Numbered from the stretch's first letter, positions 16,235-25,027 are shown. The stretch: 64,000 bases of DNA from Deltaproteobacteria bacterium (GCA_024233595.1 JACKPK010000001.1:62001-126000), one strand, 5' to 3'. The notes: generated by a model not told the origin, from the sequence alone. Numbers and translations are program-made.

Positions 16235-18616
16235 CTACCTTAAAACCTCGAGATGCGCGTGTTTGTAAAGCAGCTTTTTCATCACGCCTGTTTTGAACTT
16301 CACCATGATCTTGAGCTTGTCATCAGCACCTTCAAATCCCAAAACATTGCCATCGCCAAAAACAGCGTGACGCACGCGCGCGCCCTTTTTGATCGGCATG
16401 CCTTCAGTTTGAGCGTATTCAAGATCAATGGTGGTTTCGTTGCGTGCAGCAGGTTTGCGCTTAATGGTGTTACTCACCCCGGCACGAGTCGCTTGGCGAA
16501 AACCACCTTGACGCTGACCAGCCTGCTGAGCACGATAAGGCTTGGCGTAAGGTTCGCTGCGGTTCCCCTGCCCATAAGAAACAGGCTGTGACCAGCCATC
16601 ATCAAATTGATTCTGCTGATTGCGTTCTTCGTAAAGTTTTTTGCGATTCATCATAGCCGAAGCCGACGCCCATGGTTTGTCATCGTCTTCTTCCAGGGTG
16701 ACTGTTTCAACAAACTCAGAAGGGATCTCTTCTAAAAAGCGACTGGGAAAATTATAAAGATTGGTTCCAAAAATTTTGCGCTCATTCACAAAACTCAAAT
16801 GCAATTTTTTCTCGGCCCGTGTCATGCCCACGTAACAAAGACGACGCTCTTCTTCTAAGTCTTCCTGATTATCCAGACTGCGGTTGTGTGGGAAAATACC
16901 TTCTTCCAACCCCACCAAAAACACCACGGGGAATTCCAAACCTTTTGCCAAGTGAATCGTCATGAGGGTCACAAAATCATCGCCCTCGTCTAATTCATCG
17001 ACCCCGCTGGCTAAAGAGATCTGATCCAAAAAGCCTTCGAGTGTTGGCACCTCTTCCATGTCGATGTACTCATCTAAAACAGAAGATAATTCGGTGAGGT
17101 TTTCTTTGCGGCTTTCGTTTTCGATTGTTTTCTCTTTGTCGAGCATCTGCCAGTAACCCGATGTTTCGTACAAATACGGTAAAAAATCAGACAAAGGCAT
17201 TTCGGCACGCGCGCGGTTGATCTTTTGCACAATGGCCACAAAGCTTGATAATTTTTTAGCCGTGCCCGCATTCACATTAAGACCCAACGCGGGATCACCC
17301 ACCTGGCAAAGTGTTTCCCAAAAACTAATGCCCTTTTGCGTGGCCAGGTCTTCGATTTTATCGACCGTGGTTTTGCCAATGCCACGCGCTGGCACATTAA
17401 TAACACGCTTTAAACTGATGGCATCAGCAGGGTTCACCAGCACTTTTAAATAAGCCATCATGTCTTTGATTTCCATGCGGTCGTAGAATTTGGTGCCACC
17501 AAAAATTTTATACGCCAAACGATTGCGGCGCATTTCGTCTTCAAAAGCGCGGCTCTGCGCGTTGGTGCGATAAAACACAGCAAAATCTTTTAAAGCGTGT
17601 TCCTCACGCAATTCCTTAATGCGTCCCACCACAAATTTGGCTTCGTCTTTTTCACCCATGCCACCAAAAACTTTGATCGAATCACCATCGTTATTTTCTG
17701 TCCACAGCTCCTTGCCCATACGGCCTTTATTGCCACGGATCACTGCGTTGGCTGCATTTAAAATGGTCTGTGTGGAACGGTAATTTTGTTCCAAGCGAAT
17801 GCACTTGGCATCGGGATAGTCTTTTTGAAAATCCAAAATGTTTCGGATCTCGGCACCGCGAAACTTATAAATGCTTTGGTCATCATCACCGACAACGCAC
17901 ACATTTTTGTACTTGCTCGCCAAAAGCTTGATGAGTTTGTACTGACAAAGGTTGGTGTCTTGGTACTCGTCTACCATGATGAATTTAAATTTTTCTTGGT
18001 AATGACCCAGGATTTCGGGCTTATTGGTGAACAACTTGAGCACGTAATTGATGAGATCGCCAAAATCCATGGCGTTGTTACGCTTGAGCTCTTTTTGATA
18101 AATCGTAAAAATCTCGTGAACCTTGGTTAAAAAATGATCGCCTTCGGTGGCAAAATCTTCTGGGCCCAGGCCTTCGTTCTTAGCGCGGTTGATGTGAAAC
18201 TGAATGGTTTTGGGTTTGTAAATTTTATCGCTGAGATTCAGATCCGCCACCACTTTTTTAAGCGCGGTCTTTTGATCAGAGTCATCGTAAATGGCAAAGG
18301 CCTTTTCAAAACCAAGGTCCTCAGCATGGCGACGCAAAATGCGCAAACAAGACGAGTGAAATGTCGAAATCCAAAGGTCCTGCGCTGCGGGCCCCAAGGA
18401 CTCCATCACGCGGTTTTTCATTTCACGCGCGGCTTTGTTGGTGAAGGTCACGGCAAAAAGATTCCATGGCGACACGCGCTCTTCGCGAATCAGATGAATC
18501 ATGCGCTCGACAAGCACACGGGTTTTGCCAGAGCCCGCTCCTGCTAAAATGAGCAAAGGCCCCTCTTTGTGTAACACAGCTTCTTTTTGTTTAGGATTCA
18601 GTGGAAATCGACTCAT
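16235..18616 (-). CDS. pcrA: ATP-dependent DNA helicase UvrD/PcrA
   Basis: A superfamily 1A 3'-5' helicase used in nucleotide excision repair and in clearing recombination or replication blocks. Seen motifs: Q-motif LNPKQKEAV, Walker A AGAGSGKT, motif Ia FTNKAAREM, Walker B VDEYQDTN, motif III GDDDQSIYKFRGA, motif IV/V MTIHLAKGLEF and motif VI VGMTRAEKKL. The C-terminus (ARVRHAVFGDGNVLGFEG) is the Tudor-like RNA-polymerase-interacting domain of PcrA/UvrD. The start at 18616 (MSRFPLNPKQ, 793 residues) fits the family; the 17-residue upstream extension would run into intergenic repeats. Confidence 0.96.
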   Translation of the reverse strand: MSRFPLNPKQKEAVLHKEGPLLILAGAGSGKTRVLVERMIHLIREERVSPWNLFAVTFTNKAAREMKNRVMESLGPAAQDLWISTFHSSCLRILRRHAEDLGFEKAFAIYDDSDQKTALKKVVADLNLSDKIYKPKTIQFHINRAKNEGLGPEDFATEGDHFLTKVHEIFTIYQKELKRNNAMDFGDLINYVLKLFTNKPEILGHYQEKFKFIMVDEYQDTNLCQYKLIKLLASKYKNVCVVGDDDQSIYKFRGAEIRNILDFQKDYPDAKCIRLEQNYRSTQTILNAANAVIRGNKGRMGKELWTENNDGDSIKVFGGMGEKDEAKFVVGRIKELREEHALKDFAVFYRTNAQSRAFEDEMRRNRLAYKIFGGTKFYDRMEIKDMMAYLKVLVNPADAISLKRVINVPARGIGKTTVDKIEDLATQKGISFWETLCQVGDPALGLNVNAGTAKKLSSFVAIVQKINRARAEMPLSDFLPYLYETSGYWQMLDKEKTIENESRKENLTELSSVLDEYIDMEEVPTLEGFLDQISLASGVDELDEGDDFVTLMTIHLAKGLEFPVVFLVGLEEGIFPHNRSLDNQEDLEEERRLCYVGMTRAEKKLHLSFVNERKIFGTNLYNFPSRFLEEIPSEFVETVTLEEDDDKPWASASAMMNRKKLYEERNQQNQFDDGWSQPVSYGQGNRSEPYAKPYRAQQAGQRQGGFRQATRAGVSNTIKRKPAARNETTIDLEYAQTEGMPIKKGARVRHAVFGDGNVLGFEGADDKLKIMVKFKTGVMKKLLYKHAHLEVLR

Positions 18617-18655
18617 AAGAGCGATGCCATTGCAGGGAAATAAGGGGGAGTCAAT

Positions 18656-18734
18656 CCTTCGACTCATTTCATTCGCTCAGGACAAGTACACTTCGACTCA
18701 TTTCGTTTAGCCTGCCCTGAGCTAGTCGAAGGGA
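18656..18734. repeat. Degenerate TTCGACTC intergenic repeat
   Basis: CTTCGACTCATTTC(A/G)TT occurs twice in direct orientation (18657 and 18691), and CTTCGACT at 18691-18698 is the inverted complement of AGTCGAAG at 18724-18731, with GCTCAGG/CCTGAGC motifs between. This composite resembles the dispersed 'TTCGAC...GAGC' elements found between genes in many genomes. It lies upstream of pcrA. Confidence 0.6.
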
Positions 18735-18790
18735 TTAGGGACAAGGAGCAAGAGACTAGTAGGTGTTTGTTTGAATTGTCTCGTTGAACG

Positions 18791-19051
18791 TTAATAACCC
18801 AAGATTTGCTTTCGATAATCATACAATCGCTTTGTTGCAGGAGAAACTGGTCCACCTACACAATCAATTATTTGATTCAACTTGGTTTCAGCTAATTCAA
18901 ACCCTGAGGCAATAGCACGACTCCTAGAACCTAAACCTAAAACTCTAGATGCTACAGAATGAGCACCACCCATGCCAATCGGTCCCAAAGGAAACCCTGC
19001 CATACTCGCTACAGCCGCCAAACCAGGATAAGGGTTTGTCATTCCTGCCAT
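18791..19051 (-). CDS. Small glycine/alanine-rich hypothetical protein
   Basis: An 86-residue frame starting at the ATG at 19051 directly after a strong GGAGG site (GGAGGTTTTATATG); an earlier in-frame start lacks this. The N-terminal half (NPYPGLAAVASMAGFPLGPIGMGGA) is Gly/Ala/Pro-rich and hydrophobic; the C-terminal half is charged and helical and contains one Cys. The composition is reminiscent of small secreted or membrane-active peptides, but no leader motif or processing gene is present. No family is recognised. Confidence 0.5.
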   Translation of the reverse strand: MAGMTNPYPGLAAVASMAGFPLGPIGMGGAHSVASRVLGLGSRSRAIASGFELAETKLNQIIDCVGGPVSPATKRLYDYRKQILGY

Positions 19052-19211
19052 ATAAAACCTCCAAATAATCCACGCCACTTGCCTGTTTTCCTTAAACAAA
19101 ACAGCAAACGCAGATGTTCATGATTCTATGTTTATTATCGCCCATTGCAAACAAAGGTTTCGTGTTTGCGAGCATTTCATGATGCAGTGAATCAGATTCA
19201 GGATGGGTGAT

Positions 19212-19556
19212 TTAAACCACCGCATTACGCAGTAAATCCTGAACAAACTTATTGAGAGTTTTTCCTGCTTGCTTGGCTTTAACAGCAAGCAATCGATGAA
19301 TTTCTGGATCAATGCGAGTCGTAAAGGTTCCAGACCAACTTTTTGTAGCCACTGGCTCAGGGATAGAGATCTTGGCTTTTTTTGCGGCCGCAACCCAGGT
19401 AGCCACTGCGTCGTTAGCGTTATCGATAACTTCTTGTGCCGTATCACCATGAGTAGCACAACCAGGCAATTCAGGAAAATCTCCAAAGAAACATTCGTCT
19501 TCTTCAGACCACCTAACATTCAGGAGGTATTTGTATTTGTATTTATTCTTTCTCAT
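19212..19556 (-). CDS. hicB: HicB-family antitoxin (orphan)
   Basis: A 114-residue two-domain protein. Residues about 8-60 (LNVRWSEEDECFFGDFPELPGCATHGDTAQEVIDNANDA) are the HicB partial RNase-H-like fold that binds HicA; residues about 75-110 (FTTRIDPEIHRLLAVKAKQAGKTLNKFVQDLL) are a ribbon-helix-helix DNA-binding domain. No HicA-like toxin is seen on either side: 160 bp of apparently non-coding DNA lies downstream. It may act as a stand-alone regulator or be the remnant of a pair. Confidence 0.85.
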   Translation of the reverse strand: MRKNKYKYKYLLNVRWSEEDECFFGDFPELPGCATHGDTAQEVIDNANDAVATWVAAAKKAKISIPEPVATKSWSGTFTTRIDPEIHRLLAVKAKQAGKTLNKFVQDLLRNAVV

Positions 19557-19577
19557 TCAACGAATATTTATGCGTTA

Positions 19578-19635
19578 TGTAGTGGCTGCTCGAGAGCAGC
19601 CCTCTTCACATGGCCGCTCTCGAGCGGCCACTACA
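19578..19635. repeat. Nested inverted repeat downstream of glmS
   Basis: Outer arms TGTAGTGGC and GCCACTACA (19578-19586 / 19627-19635) enclose two internal hairpins, GGCTGCT-CGAG-AGCAGCC and GGCCGCT-CTCG-AGCGGCC. It ends 2 bp from the glmS stop and may cap that transcript, but there is no T-tract. The core matches the palindrome at 10641-10663. Confidence 0.65.
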
Positions 19636-19636
19636 C

Positions 19637-21475
19637 TCACTCCACCGTAACCGATTTTGCCAGATTACGTGGTTGATCAACATCGGTGCCTTTGCGGTCG
19701 GCAACATGATAAGCCAAGAGCTGCAAAGGAAGCGTTGTTAAGAATGGATTAAGATCCGCGTGTGTTTTAGGAATGGCAATGACATCGTCAAACTGATCAG
19801 CCAGATCTTCATCGCCCTCACTCACCAAAGCAAACACCATGGCCCCACGGGCTTTGATCTCTTGCACGTTCGAAATCATCTTTTCATAAAGATCGTCTCG
19901 AATCGCTGACGCCACAACCGGGATGCCCTCTTCGATAAGGGCAATGGGACCGTGCTTCATCTCGCCACCGGCATAACCTTCGGCGTGAACATAGCTGATC
20001 TCTTTGAGTTTAAGAGCACCTTCGAGCATGATCGGAAACTGCATGCCACGCCCAAGAAAATAGCAATGCTCTTGCTGGTAAATTTTTTCGACAATGCTAT
20101 CTAACGAGGCCATGCCTTTGCGCAAAAAGCTTTTCATCACATTGGGCAATTCCAATAAAGCCTGAATACGATCAGCAGCCTCGCTTTTTTCTAAATGCTC
20201 ACCATAAAACGCAAGCTTGACCGCAATCATGTACAAAACTGCCATTTGGGTGGTGAAGGCCTTTGTACTGGCCACACCGATTTCGGGTCCCGCCAGAGTG
20301 TAAACAGTTTGGTCCGATTCGCGCGGGATGCTGGATTCCAAAACATTACAAATGGAAAGCACTTTAGCGCCGCGCTGTTTGCTTTCGCGAATGGCTGCTA
20401 AGGTGTCCGCGGTTTCACCAGACTGACTGATGGCCACCACCAAAGTGTTGTCATTGACCAAAGGTTGACGATAACGAAATTCGCTAGAGAGATCGACGCT
20501 CACAGGAATCTTTGCCAAGTTTTCGATCCAATACTTACCAACCAAACCGGCGTGCCAACTGGTGCCGCAAGCGATGATTTGAATTTGCGCGCGATCATTA
20601 TGCGCAATTTGTTTTAAAAGCTCATTGGCCTCTGCCAAGTCGACATCTAATGTGTCACGGTGAACACGCCCCATGAGGGTGTCGGCCAAAACACGTGGCT
20701 GCTCGTGAATCTCTTTGAGCATAAAATGCTTGTAGCCGGATTTTTCGGCCTGCGCAGCTGTCCACGTGATGCGATTGAATTCTTTTTCCACCACATTGCC
20801 TTTAAAATCAGTAAAGCGAATGCCGTTACGACTCAAAACAGCCATTTCGCCGTCATGCAAATACGCCACATCATTGGTGTGCGCGAGTAAGGCGGGGATA
20901 TCGCTGGCAACAAAGCTTTCGCCCTGCTTTTGTCCCACAACCAAGGGGGATCCCATGCGAGCTGTGTAAATGGTTTCGGGATCAGCGCGGTGCAAAATGA
21001 CTAAGGAAAATGCGCCATGCAATTCTGCCAAAGCAGCGTGCAAAGCGGATTCAAATTCTTTGCCCTGGTCCAAGTGATCTTGGATGAGGTGACAGATGAT
21101 TTCGGTATCGGTTTCGGAAACAATCTGATGTTTGTTTTCTAAAAGACGAGATTTGAGCTCGCGGTAGTTTTCGATGATGCCATTGTGAACCAAAACCACA
21201 TCTTTTGAAAAATGCGGGTGCGCGTTGATTTCGTCTGGCTTGCCATGCGTGGCCCAACGAGTGTGCCCAATGCCAATGGTGGCTGGAAAATTTTTGTCTT
21301 GGATTTTTTGTTCGAGCTCGCTGAGCTTGCCCTTGGCCCTGGCAATTTGAAAATCGCCTTTGTACAAAAAAGCCAATCCGGCTGAATCATACCCACGGTA
21401 TTCCAAACAACGCAGACCATTCATCAAAATGGGTTCCGCTTTTTGATCTCCGATGTAACCAACAATTCCGCACAT
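19637..21475 (-). CDS. glmS: Glutamine-fructose-6-phosphate aminotransferase (isomerizing)
   Basis: GlmS makes glucosamine-6-phosphate for peptidoglycan and LPS. The N-terminal MCGIVGYIGD exposes the nucleophilic Cys of the glutaminase domain; TRWATHG and HNGIIENY follow. Two SIS isomerase domains are at about 290-430 (SSEFRYRQP, ISQSGETADT) and 460-600, ending DQPRNLAKSVTVE. At 612 residues it is full length. Only about 38 bp lie between the start and the terminator of the tRNA-His gene, so its promoter must overlap that terminator or rely on read-through. I see no glmS ribozyme. Confidence 0.98.
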   Translation of the reverse strand: MCGIVGYIGDQKAEPILMNGLRCLEYRGYDSAGLAFLYKGDFQIARAKGKLSELEQKIQDKNFPATIGIGHTRWATHGKPDEINAHPHFSKDVVLVHNGIIENYRELKSRLLENKHQIVSETDTEIICHLIQDHLDQGKEFESALHAALAELHGAFSLVILHRADPETIYTARMGSPLVVGQKQGESFVASDIPALLAHTNDVAYLHDGEMAVLSRNGIRFTDFKGNVVEKEFNRITWTAAQAEKSGYKHFMLKEIHEQPRVLADTLMGRVHRDTLDVDLAEANELLKQIAHNDRAQIQIIACGTSWHAGLVGKYWIENLAKIPVSVDLSSEFRYRQPLVNDNTLVVAISQSGETADTLAAIRESKQRGAKVLSICNVLESSIPRESDQTVYTLAGPEIGVASTKAFTTQMAVLYMIAVKLAFYGEHLEKSEAADRIQALLELPNVMKSFLRKGMASLDSIVEKIYQQEHCYFLGRGMQFPIMLEGALKLKEISYVHAEGYAGGEMKHGPIALIEEGIPVVASAIRDDLYEKMISNVQEIKARGAMVFALVSEGDEDLADQFDDVIAIPKTHADLNPFLTTLPLQLLAYHVADRKGTDVDQPRNLAKSVTVE

Positions 21476-21513
21476 GAGGGGTCCTATCTACTATGAACTA
21501 TCGACCATCAACC

Positions 21514-21549
21514 AAAAAAAAATAGCCCAACTCTTACGAGATGGGCCAC
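21514..21549 (-). terminator. Intrinsic terminator of tRNA-His
   Basis: On the - strand TGGCCCATCTCGTAAGAG pairs with the following TTGGGCTA (GC-rich stem, one mismatch, TAAG-type loop) and is followed by a run of nine T. It lies 10 bp beyond the encoded CCA of tRNA-His. A second T-run on the other side could let it work in both directions. Confidence 0.75.
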
Positions 21550-21558
21550 CATTTTTTT

Positions 21559-21636
21559 TGGGGTGAACGAGGGGATTTGAACCCCCGGCCTCCAGGGCCA
21601 CAACCTGGCGCTCTAACCAACTGAGCTACGCCCACC
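21559..21636 (-). tRNA. tRNA-His (GTG)
   Basis: The - strand folds as a complete cloverleaf: acceptor GGTGGGCG paired with CGTTCACC, a D-arm with GCTCAGTTGGTTAGAGC, anticodon loop TTGTGGC with anticodon GTG, T-arm GGGGGTTCAAATCCCC, and an encoded CCA. The extra 5' G (position -1) opposite C73 is the tRNA-His identity feature. A terminator follows directly. Confidence 0.97.
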
Positions 21637-21741
21637 ATAAAAGTACAAAGAAAAACCTTTGCTTAATTGAGGGGCTGCATAAATCAAATCTGATCCAAAT
21701 TGTAAATCCTTTTTCACCGCGGAAAACAAGGAGTTTACACC

Positions 21742-22383
21742 TTATACAAATTTGATCAGATACGACACCCCATCCCGAACCAAGACAAATGCAAACCAGC
21801 CCAAACAAAGAGCTAAGATTTTAGTCGTGACCAAATAAGCTTTTCCCTGAAAAAAAGAGCGAAACTGAAAAGCGGTTGCCGCAATGGCTAGCTTCACGGC
21901 AATCAAGGTCACATAAAAAGAAATAATAAAAACGATCCCGCTGGAACCAAATTCAGCTGTGTCGTTTTGGGCTGCCAAACTAAAATACAAAGGCACCCCA
22001 ACAGAAAACCAAAACAAATAAGGATGGGGGCTAAAAAAATTAACCAAAATCCCCTGTCGCAAGGCAGAGCTTTGAAGTCGCCCTCCTTCTTCTGGTAATT
22101 CCAATGGAGGCATATTCGCAGTCTTCCAAGCAATCGCCAAAATAACCAAGCCACCAAGTAAACTCAAAATGGCCAGAAAAAATTCCCTGTTTGGAATATA
22201 TCCAAATAAATATATTATCCCAACGATAATCGGCCCATCGGTGATCAAAGGAACCAAGGCCACCTTGATTCCATTTTTCAATCCACTCCGAATTGTTTCC
22301 AGAAGCATCAAAGTCATCAAGGGACCTGGCGCCAAACCTGAAGAACCACCTAGTAATATTCCTTTAGCCAACGCTTCAATCAT
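21742..22383 (-). CDS. LysE family translocator
   Basis: A 213-residue inner-membrane exporter of the LysE/RhtB superfamily, with five to six hydrophobic segments and the family N-terminal motif GGSSGLAPGPLMTLML followed by GLKNGIKVALVPLITDGP. Members export amino acids such as lysine, threonine or homoserine; the substrate here cannot be assigned. The gene is upstream of tRNA-His and separated from yicC by about 236 bp of AT-rich DNA. Confidence 0.85.
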   Translation of the reverse strand: MIEALAKGILLGGSSGLAPGPLMTLMLLETIRSGLKNGIKVALVPLITDGPIIVGIIYLFGYIPNREFFLAILSLLGGLVILAIAWKTANMPPLELPEEGGRLQSSALRQGILVNFFSPHPYLFWFSVGVPLYFSLAAQNDTAEFGSSGIVFIISFYVTLIAVKLAIAATAFQFRSFFQGKAYLVTTKILALCLGWFAFVLVRDGVSYLIKFV

Positions 22384-22447
22384 GATCGCGCCTCTACTAT
22401 ATATATGTCACTCTGTCGATACAGAGAAAATGAAGACGGAGTAAAAA

Positions 22448-22519
22448 ATGGACCCATGCTTTAAGACCAAAGACCTGCAACACATCTTGGCCCAAGCTTT
22501 CCCAATTCCCTGGAAATAG
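22448..22519 (+). CDS. Possible short open frame (23 codons), tentative
   Basis: ATG at 22448 is preceded by GACGGAGTAAAAA, a well-spaced ribosome site nearly identical to that of the gene at 7162. It encodes MDPCFKTKDLQHILAQAFPIPWK and then a stop. It is divergent from lysE and followed by an AT-rich tract. There is no homology evidence; it could be a leader peptide, a gene remnant or chance. The rest of 22384-22619 holds nothing else I can name. Confidence 0.2.
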   Translation: MDPCFKTKDLQHILAQAFPIPWK

Positions 22520-22619
22520 AATCAGAAAAAATTAAACTATAACTTTAATTTATTTATTTTTATTAAAATATTACAAATACTTATGTTTAAACTTACCCCT
22601 GAACGGCCCAAGAACGTCG

Positions 22620-23483
22620 TCACTCGACGTTTTGAATCTGTTCGCGGAATTTTTCGAGCGTGGATTTGGCTTCCACAATGGTTTGAGAAATCTCGGCATT
22701 TTGAGACTTTGAGGCTATAGTGTTAAACTCACGGTTTAACTCTTGCACCAAGAAATCCACTTTACGGCCAAGAGGTTCATCGGTGTGCAAAATCTCATCT
22801 AAGTGCTTAAAATGACAATGTAATCTTTCGATCTCTTCTGAGATATCAAGACGGTCCAGATAGTACAAAACCTCGCTGTGCAGACGCTGTTCATCCAAAC
22901 GCGCCTCGTCTTGCAACTGACTCCCAATGCGTTCACGTAGTTTATCTTCTAAGGATTTTTGGACAGCGGGTAACGCGCCCTCTACTTTTTTAGTTATTTT
23001 TTGAAGTGTTAGCAGGGACTCTTTAAAAAATTTGTCTAACTCGTCCCCCTCCTTTTTCCGCATGCTCGCAAGCTCTTTTAGGGCGCTTTCGACCACCGGC
23101 TTTAGCTCACTCCAAGCTTCGTCAGCATCCACACTTTTCTGGCTCCAAGAGGCCGCCCCAGACACCAATAGGCCAAAATCGATCTCGGCCTTTAGCCCCA
23201 AACACTTCTGGATTGATGTTAAATAATCGTAGTAATTTTGATAAGCTGCAGAATCTGTCTCGGCCATTTCAGCGGCCTTTTCTTCAAAAATAAAGACATC
23301 AACACGCCCTCTTGAAACCTTATTTTTGACCAATTTCTGCACCAAGAGCTCCAACATCGCGTATTTTCCTGGGGCCCGAAAATTCACCTCGCAAAAACGG
23401 TGATTCACACTTTTGATTTCGACCCGCACCGGAAAACCCAAAACCTTACCCGAAGCACGTCCCATACCAGTCATAGAATACAT
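22620..23483 (-). CDS. yicC: YicC family endoribonuclease/stress-induced protein
   Basis: A YicC-family protein of about 287 residues from the ATG at 23483 (MYSMTGMGRASG matches the family SMTG/AFxR start). The N-terminal YicC domain includes VEIKSVNHRFCEVNFRAP; the C-terminal DUF1732 domain includes DEILHTDEPLGRKVDFLVQELNREFNTIASKSQ. In E. coli and Bacillus the family has endoribonuclease activity. The end SKS...LEKFREQIQNVE is typical. It follows the FHA gene on the same strand with about 75 bp between them. Confidence 0.94.
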   Translation of the reverse strand: MYSMTGMGRASGKVLGFPVRVEIKSVNHRFCEVNFRAPGKYAMLELLVQKLVKNKVSRGRVDVFIFEEKAAEMAETDSAAYQNYYDYLTSIQKCLGLKAEIDFGLLVSGAASWSQKSVDADEAWSELKPVVESALKELASMRKKEGDELDKFFKESLLTLQKITKKVEGALPAVQKSLEDKLRERIGSQLQDEARLDEQRLHSEVLYYLDRLDISEEIERLHCHFKHLDEILHTDEPLGRKVDFLVQELNREFNTIASKSQNAEISQTIVEAKSTLEKFREQIQNVE

Positions 23484-23557
23484 AAAAATCAACCTCTTAT
23501 AGATATTTTTTAAAGTAATTGTCTTAAACCAAAAACAGGGCTTTGTTTTGGTTTATT

Positions 23558-24232
23558 TTAGAGAAAACTCACCTTCACGCTCACCTGGCCCACGTTGACA
23601 ACATCGTTGTGCTTCAACTTTGTGAACTCAACTTCTTTGCCATTCACATAACTTCCATTCTTACTGACCAAATCGAGCAAGGCCAAACCGGTTTCGTCCT
23701 GAAACAACACGGCATGAGAACGCGAAACAGAAGGGTCTTCGATCAATAAGTCAGGATCACGGGTGTAATCACCCAAAACATGTCCATTTTGTCTTGAAAC
23801 AGCCTGCTTTTTGCCTGTTTCTTTGTTTTTTCGTGATAAATACTGCTCAATCAGACCAATATTCTCTGAATTGAGGTTAGAAAACGAAAACTCACTCGGC
23901 TTCATGACCACAGTGCGGTCGCCATCAAAATCAGACACGCGGTTGCGACCAACCACAACACAATGCCCCAAACGCAAACTCCGTGTTTGGCCTTTGCTTG
24001 TGCTCGATAAAACAGTGAGCAAAACATTAAGCCCTTGCGCCATTTTACTAATCTTTTTCTTGAAGGATATCGCTTGATCTATGCGAAAATCAGGAACGTC
24101 GCCTTTGACTCGGTAACCCATGAGGCAACCTTGGCAAATGATGATCTTTTCTTTGGTTGGCAGAAGCTTTTCGCCACCACAACTTGGACAGGCAAATGAT
24201 TTTAATGACTTAAGGTCGACAGCCGGCCTCAT
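23558..24232 (-). CDS. Zinc-ribbon and FHA domain protein
   Basis: A 224-residue cytoplasmic protein. Residues about 14-50 carry CPSCGGEKLL...IIICQGCLMGYRV, a four-Cys zinc ribbon of the Trm112/YcaR-like type. A C-terminal FHA domain, which binds phosphothreonine, covers about 150-224, with DPSVSRSHAVLF and VSKNGSYVNGKEV. An incomplete FHA-like start (LRLGHCVVVGRNRVSDF) precedes it at about 85. No kinase is encoded nearby, so the partner is unknown. A terminator of the preceding operon lies just upstream of its ATG. Confidence 0.85.
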   Translation of the reverse strand: MRPAVDLKSLKSFACPSCGGEKLLPTKEKIIICQGCLMGYRVKGDVPDFRIDQAISFKKKISKMAQGLNVLLTVLSSTSKGQTRSLRLGHCVVVGRNRVSDFDGDRTVVMKPSEFSFSNLNSENIGLIEQYLSRKNKETGKKQAVSRQNGHVLGDYTRDPDLLIEDPSVSRSHAVLFQDETGLALLDLVSKNGSYVNGKEVEFTKLKHNDVVNVGQVSVKVSFL

Positions 24233-24243
24233 AGACCCTCCCC

Positions 24244-24286
24244 AAAAAAAATGGGTCCTGCTTTGAGAACAAAACAGTGACCCATT
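24244..24286 (-). terminator. Intrinsic terminator after ompH
   Basis: On the - strand AATGGGTC-A-CTG pairs with CAGGACCCATT (one bulge) and is followed by eight T. It sits 35 bp after the ompH stop and ends the lysS-lol-bamA-ompH transcription unit, just before the FHA gene. Confidence 0.8.
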
Positions 24287-24320
24287 ACGTCAAAGATATC
24301 GATTTAACCGACTAATAAAC

Positions 24321-24839
24321 TTATTTTTTATTGTATTCAGCAATCACTTTTGGAGTGATGTCTTCTCCAGTGGAAGCATACAAAACAGTGTCGGTTGAGT
24401 TCTCAATCACCAAGGTGTACCCTTCTTTTTTAGAAATTTCGAGAACAATTTCACGCAAGCTTGTGAGGATTTTTTTAGCACTTTCTGCTTCCTGCATCTT
24501 TAGCTCACGCTCGTAAGTGGCTGCCTTGTTTTGAAGGTCAATGAATTTGGCCTGAAGGTCTTGTCTCTTTTGCGCCAAAGCTTCACCAGATAAAACCATT
24601 TTTTGTTTATCAAGCTCTTGGCTTAATTTTTCTAATTCGGACTTCATGCCATCCAATTGCTTTTTCTTAGACTCGAAATCTTTCTTTAATTTTTGCTTCG
24701 CCTTTTTGCCATCGTTCACTTCATTCAAGGCTTGCTGTAAACTCACCAAGGCGATCTTCTCTGCAGCCTGAACAGTCGAAACAACCGCTGATGTCATCAA
24801 TGCGGCTACAAGTGCTGTCACAATCCATTTACGAAACAT
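24321..24839 (-). CDS. OmpH/Skp family periplasmic chaperone
   Basis: A 172-residue protein from the ATG at 24839, which follows GGAGGAAAAAC; the 21-codon upstream extension is rejected. A Sec signal peptide (MFRKWIVTALVAALMTSAVVSTVQA) leads to the OmpH start EKIALVSLQQALNEV, then a long coiled coil of about 100 residues rich in Lys, Gln and Leu (KQKLKKDFESKKKQLDG), and the conserved C-terminal TLVIENSTDTVLYAS. Skp holds unfolded outer-membrane proteins for BamA, encoded directly upstream. Confidence 0.92.
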   Translation of the reverse strand: MFRKWIVTALVAALMTSAVVSTVQAAEKIALVSLQQALNEVNDGKKAKQKLKKDFESKKKQLDGMKSELEKLSQELDKQKMVLSGEALAQKRQDLQAKFIDLQNKAATYERELKMQEAESAKKILTSLREIVLEISKKEGYTLVIENSTDTVLYASTGEDITPKVIAEYNKK

Positions 24840-25027
24840 GTTTTTCCTCCAAAATAACAACAAGTTGAGATAAAACCCAGAATGCTCGCCCCTTGCGAAC
24901 AATGACCAGAATCTTTTCCCTGATGATTCTTGTTAAACAGTTAAATGCATAAAAATCAAACGACTTTGACTCTAAACCCCTTTTATCAGCCTGGTTTAAC
25001 GTGTGAATCTGGCTAAAGGTTTAAATT

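Noticed and set aside
18656..18734. Insertion-sequence end
   Set aside because: Direct and inverted TTCGACT copies are short and degenerate, with no transposase or target duplication nearby.
21476..21513. glmS ribozyme or riboswitch upstream of glmS
   Set aside because: Only 38 bp lie between the tRNA terminator and the start codon, too short for the ribozyme core.
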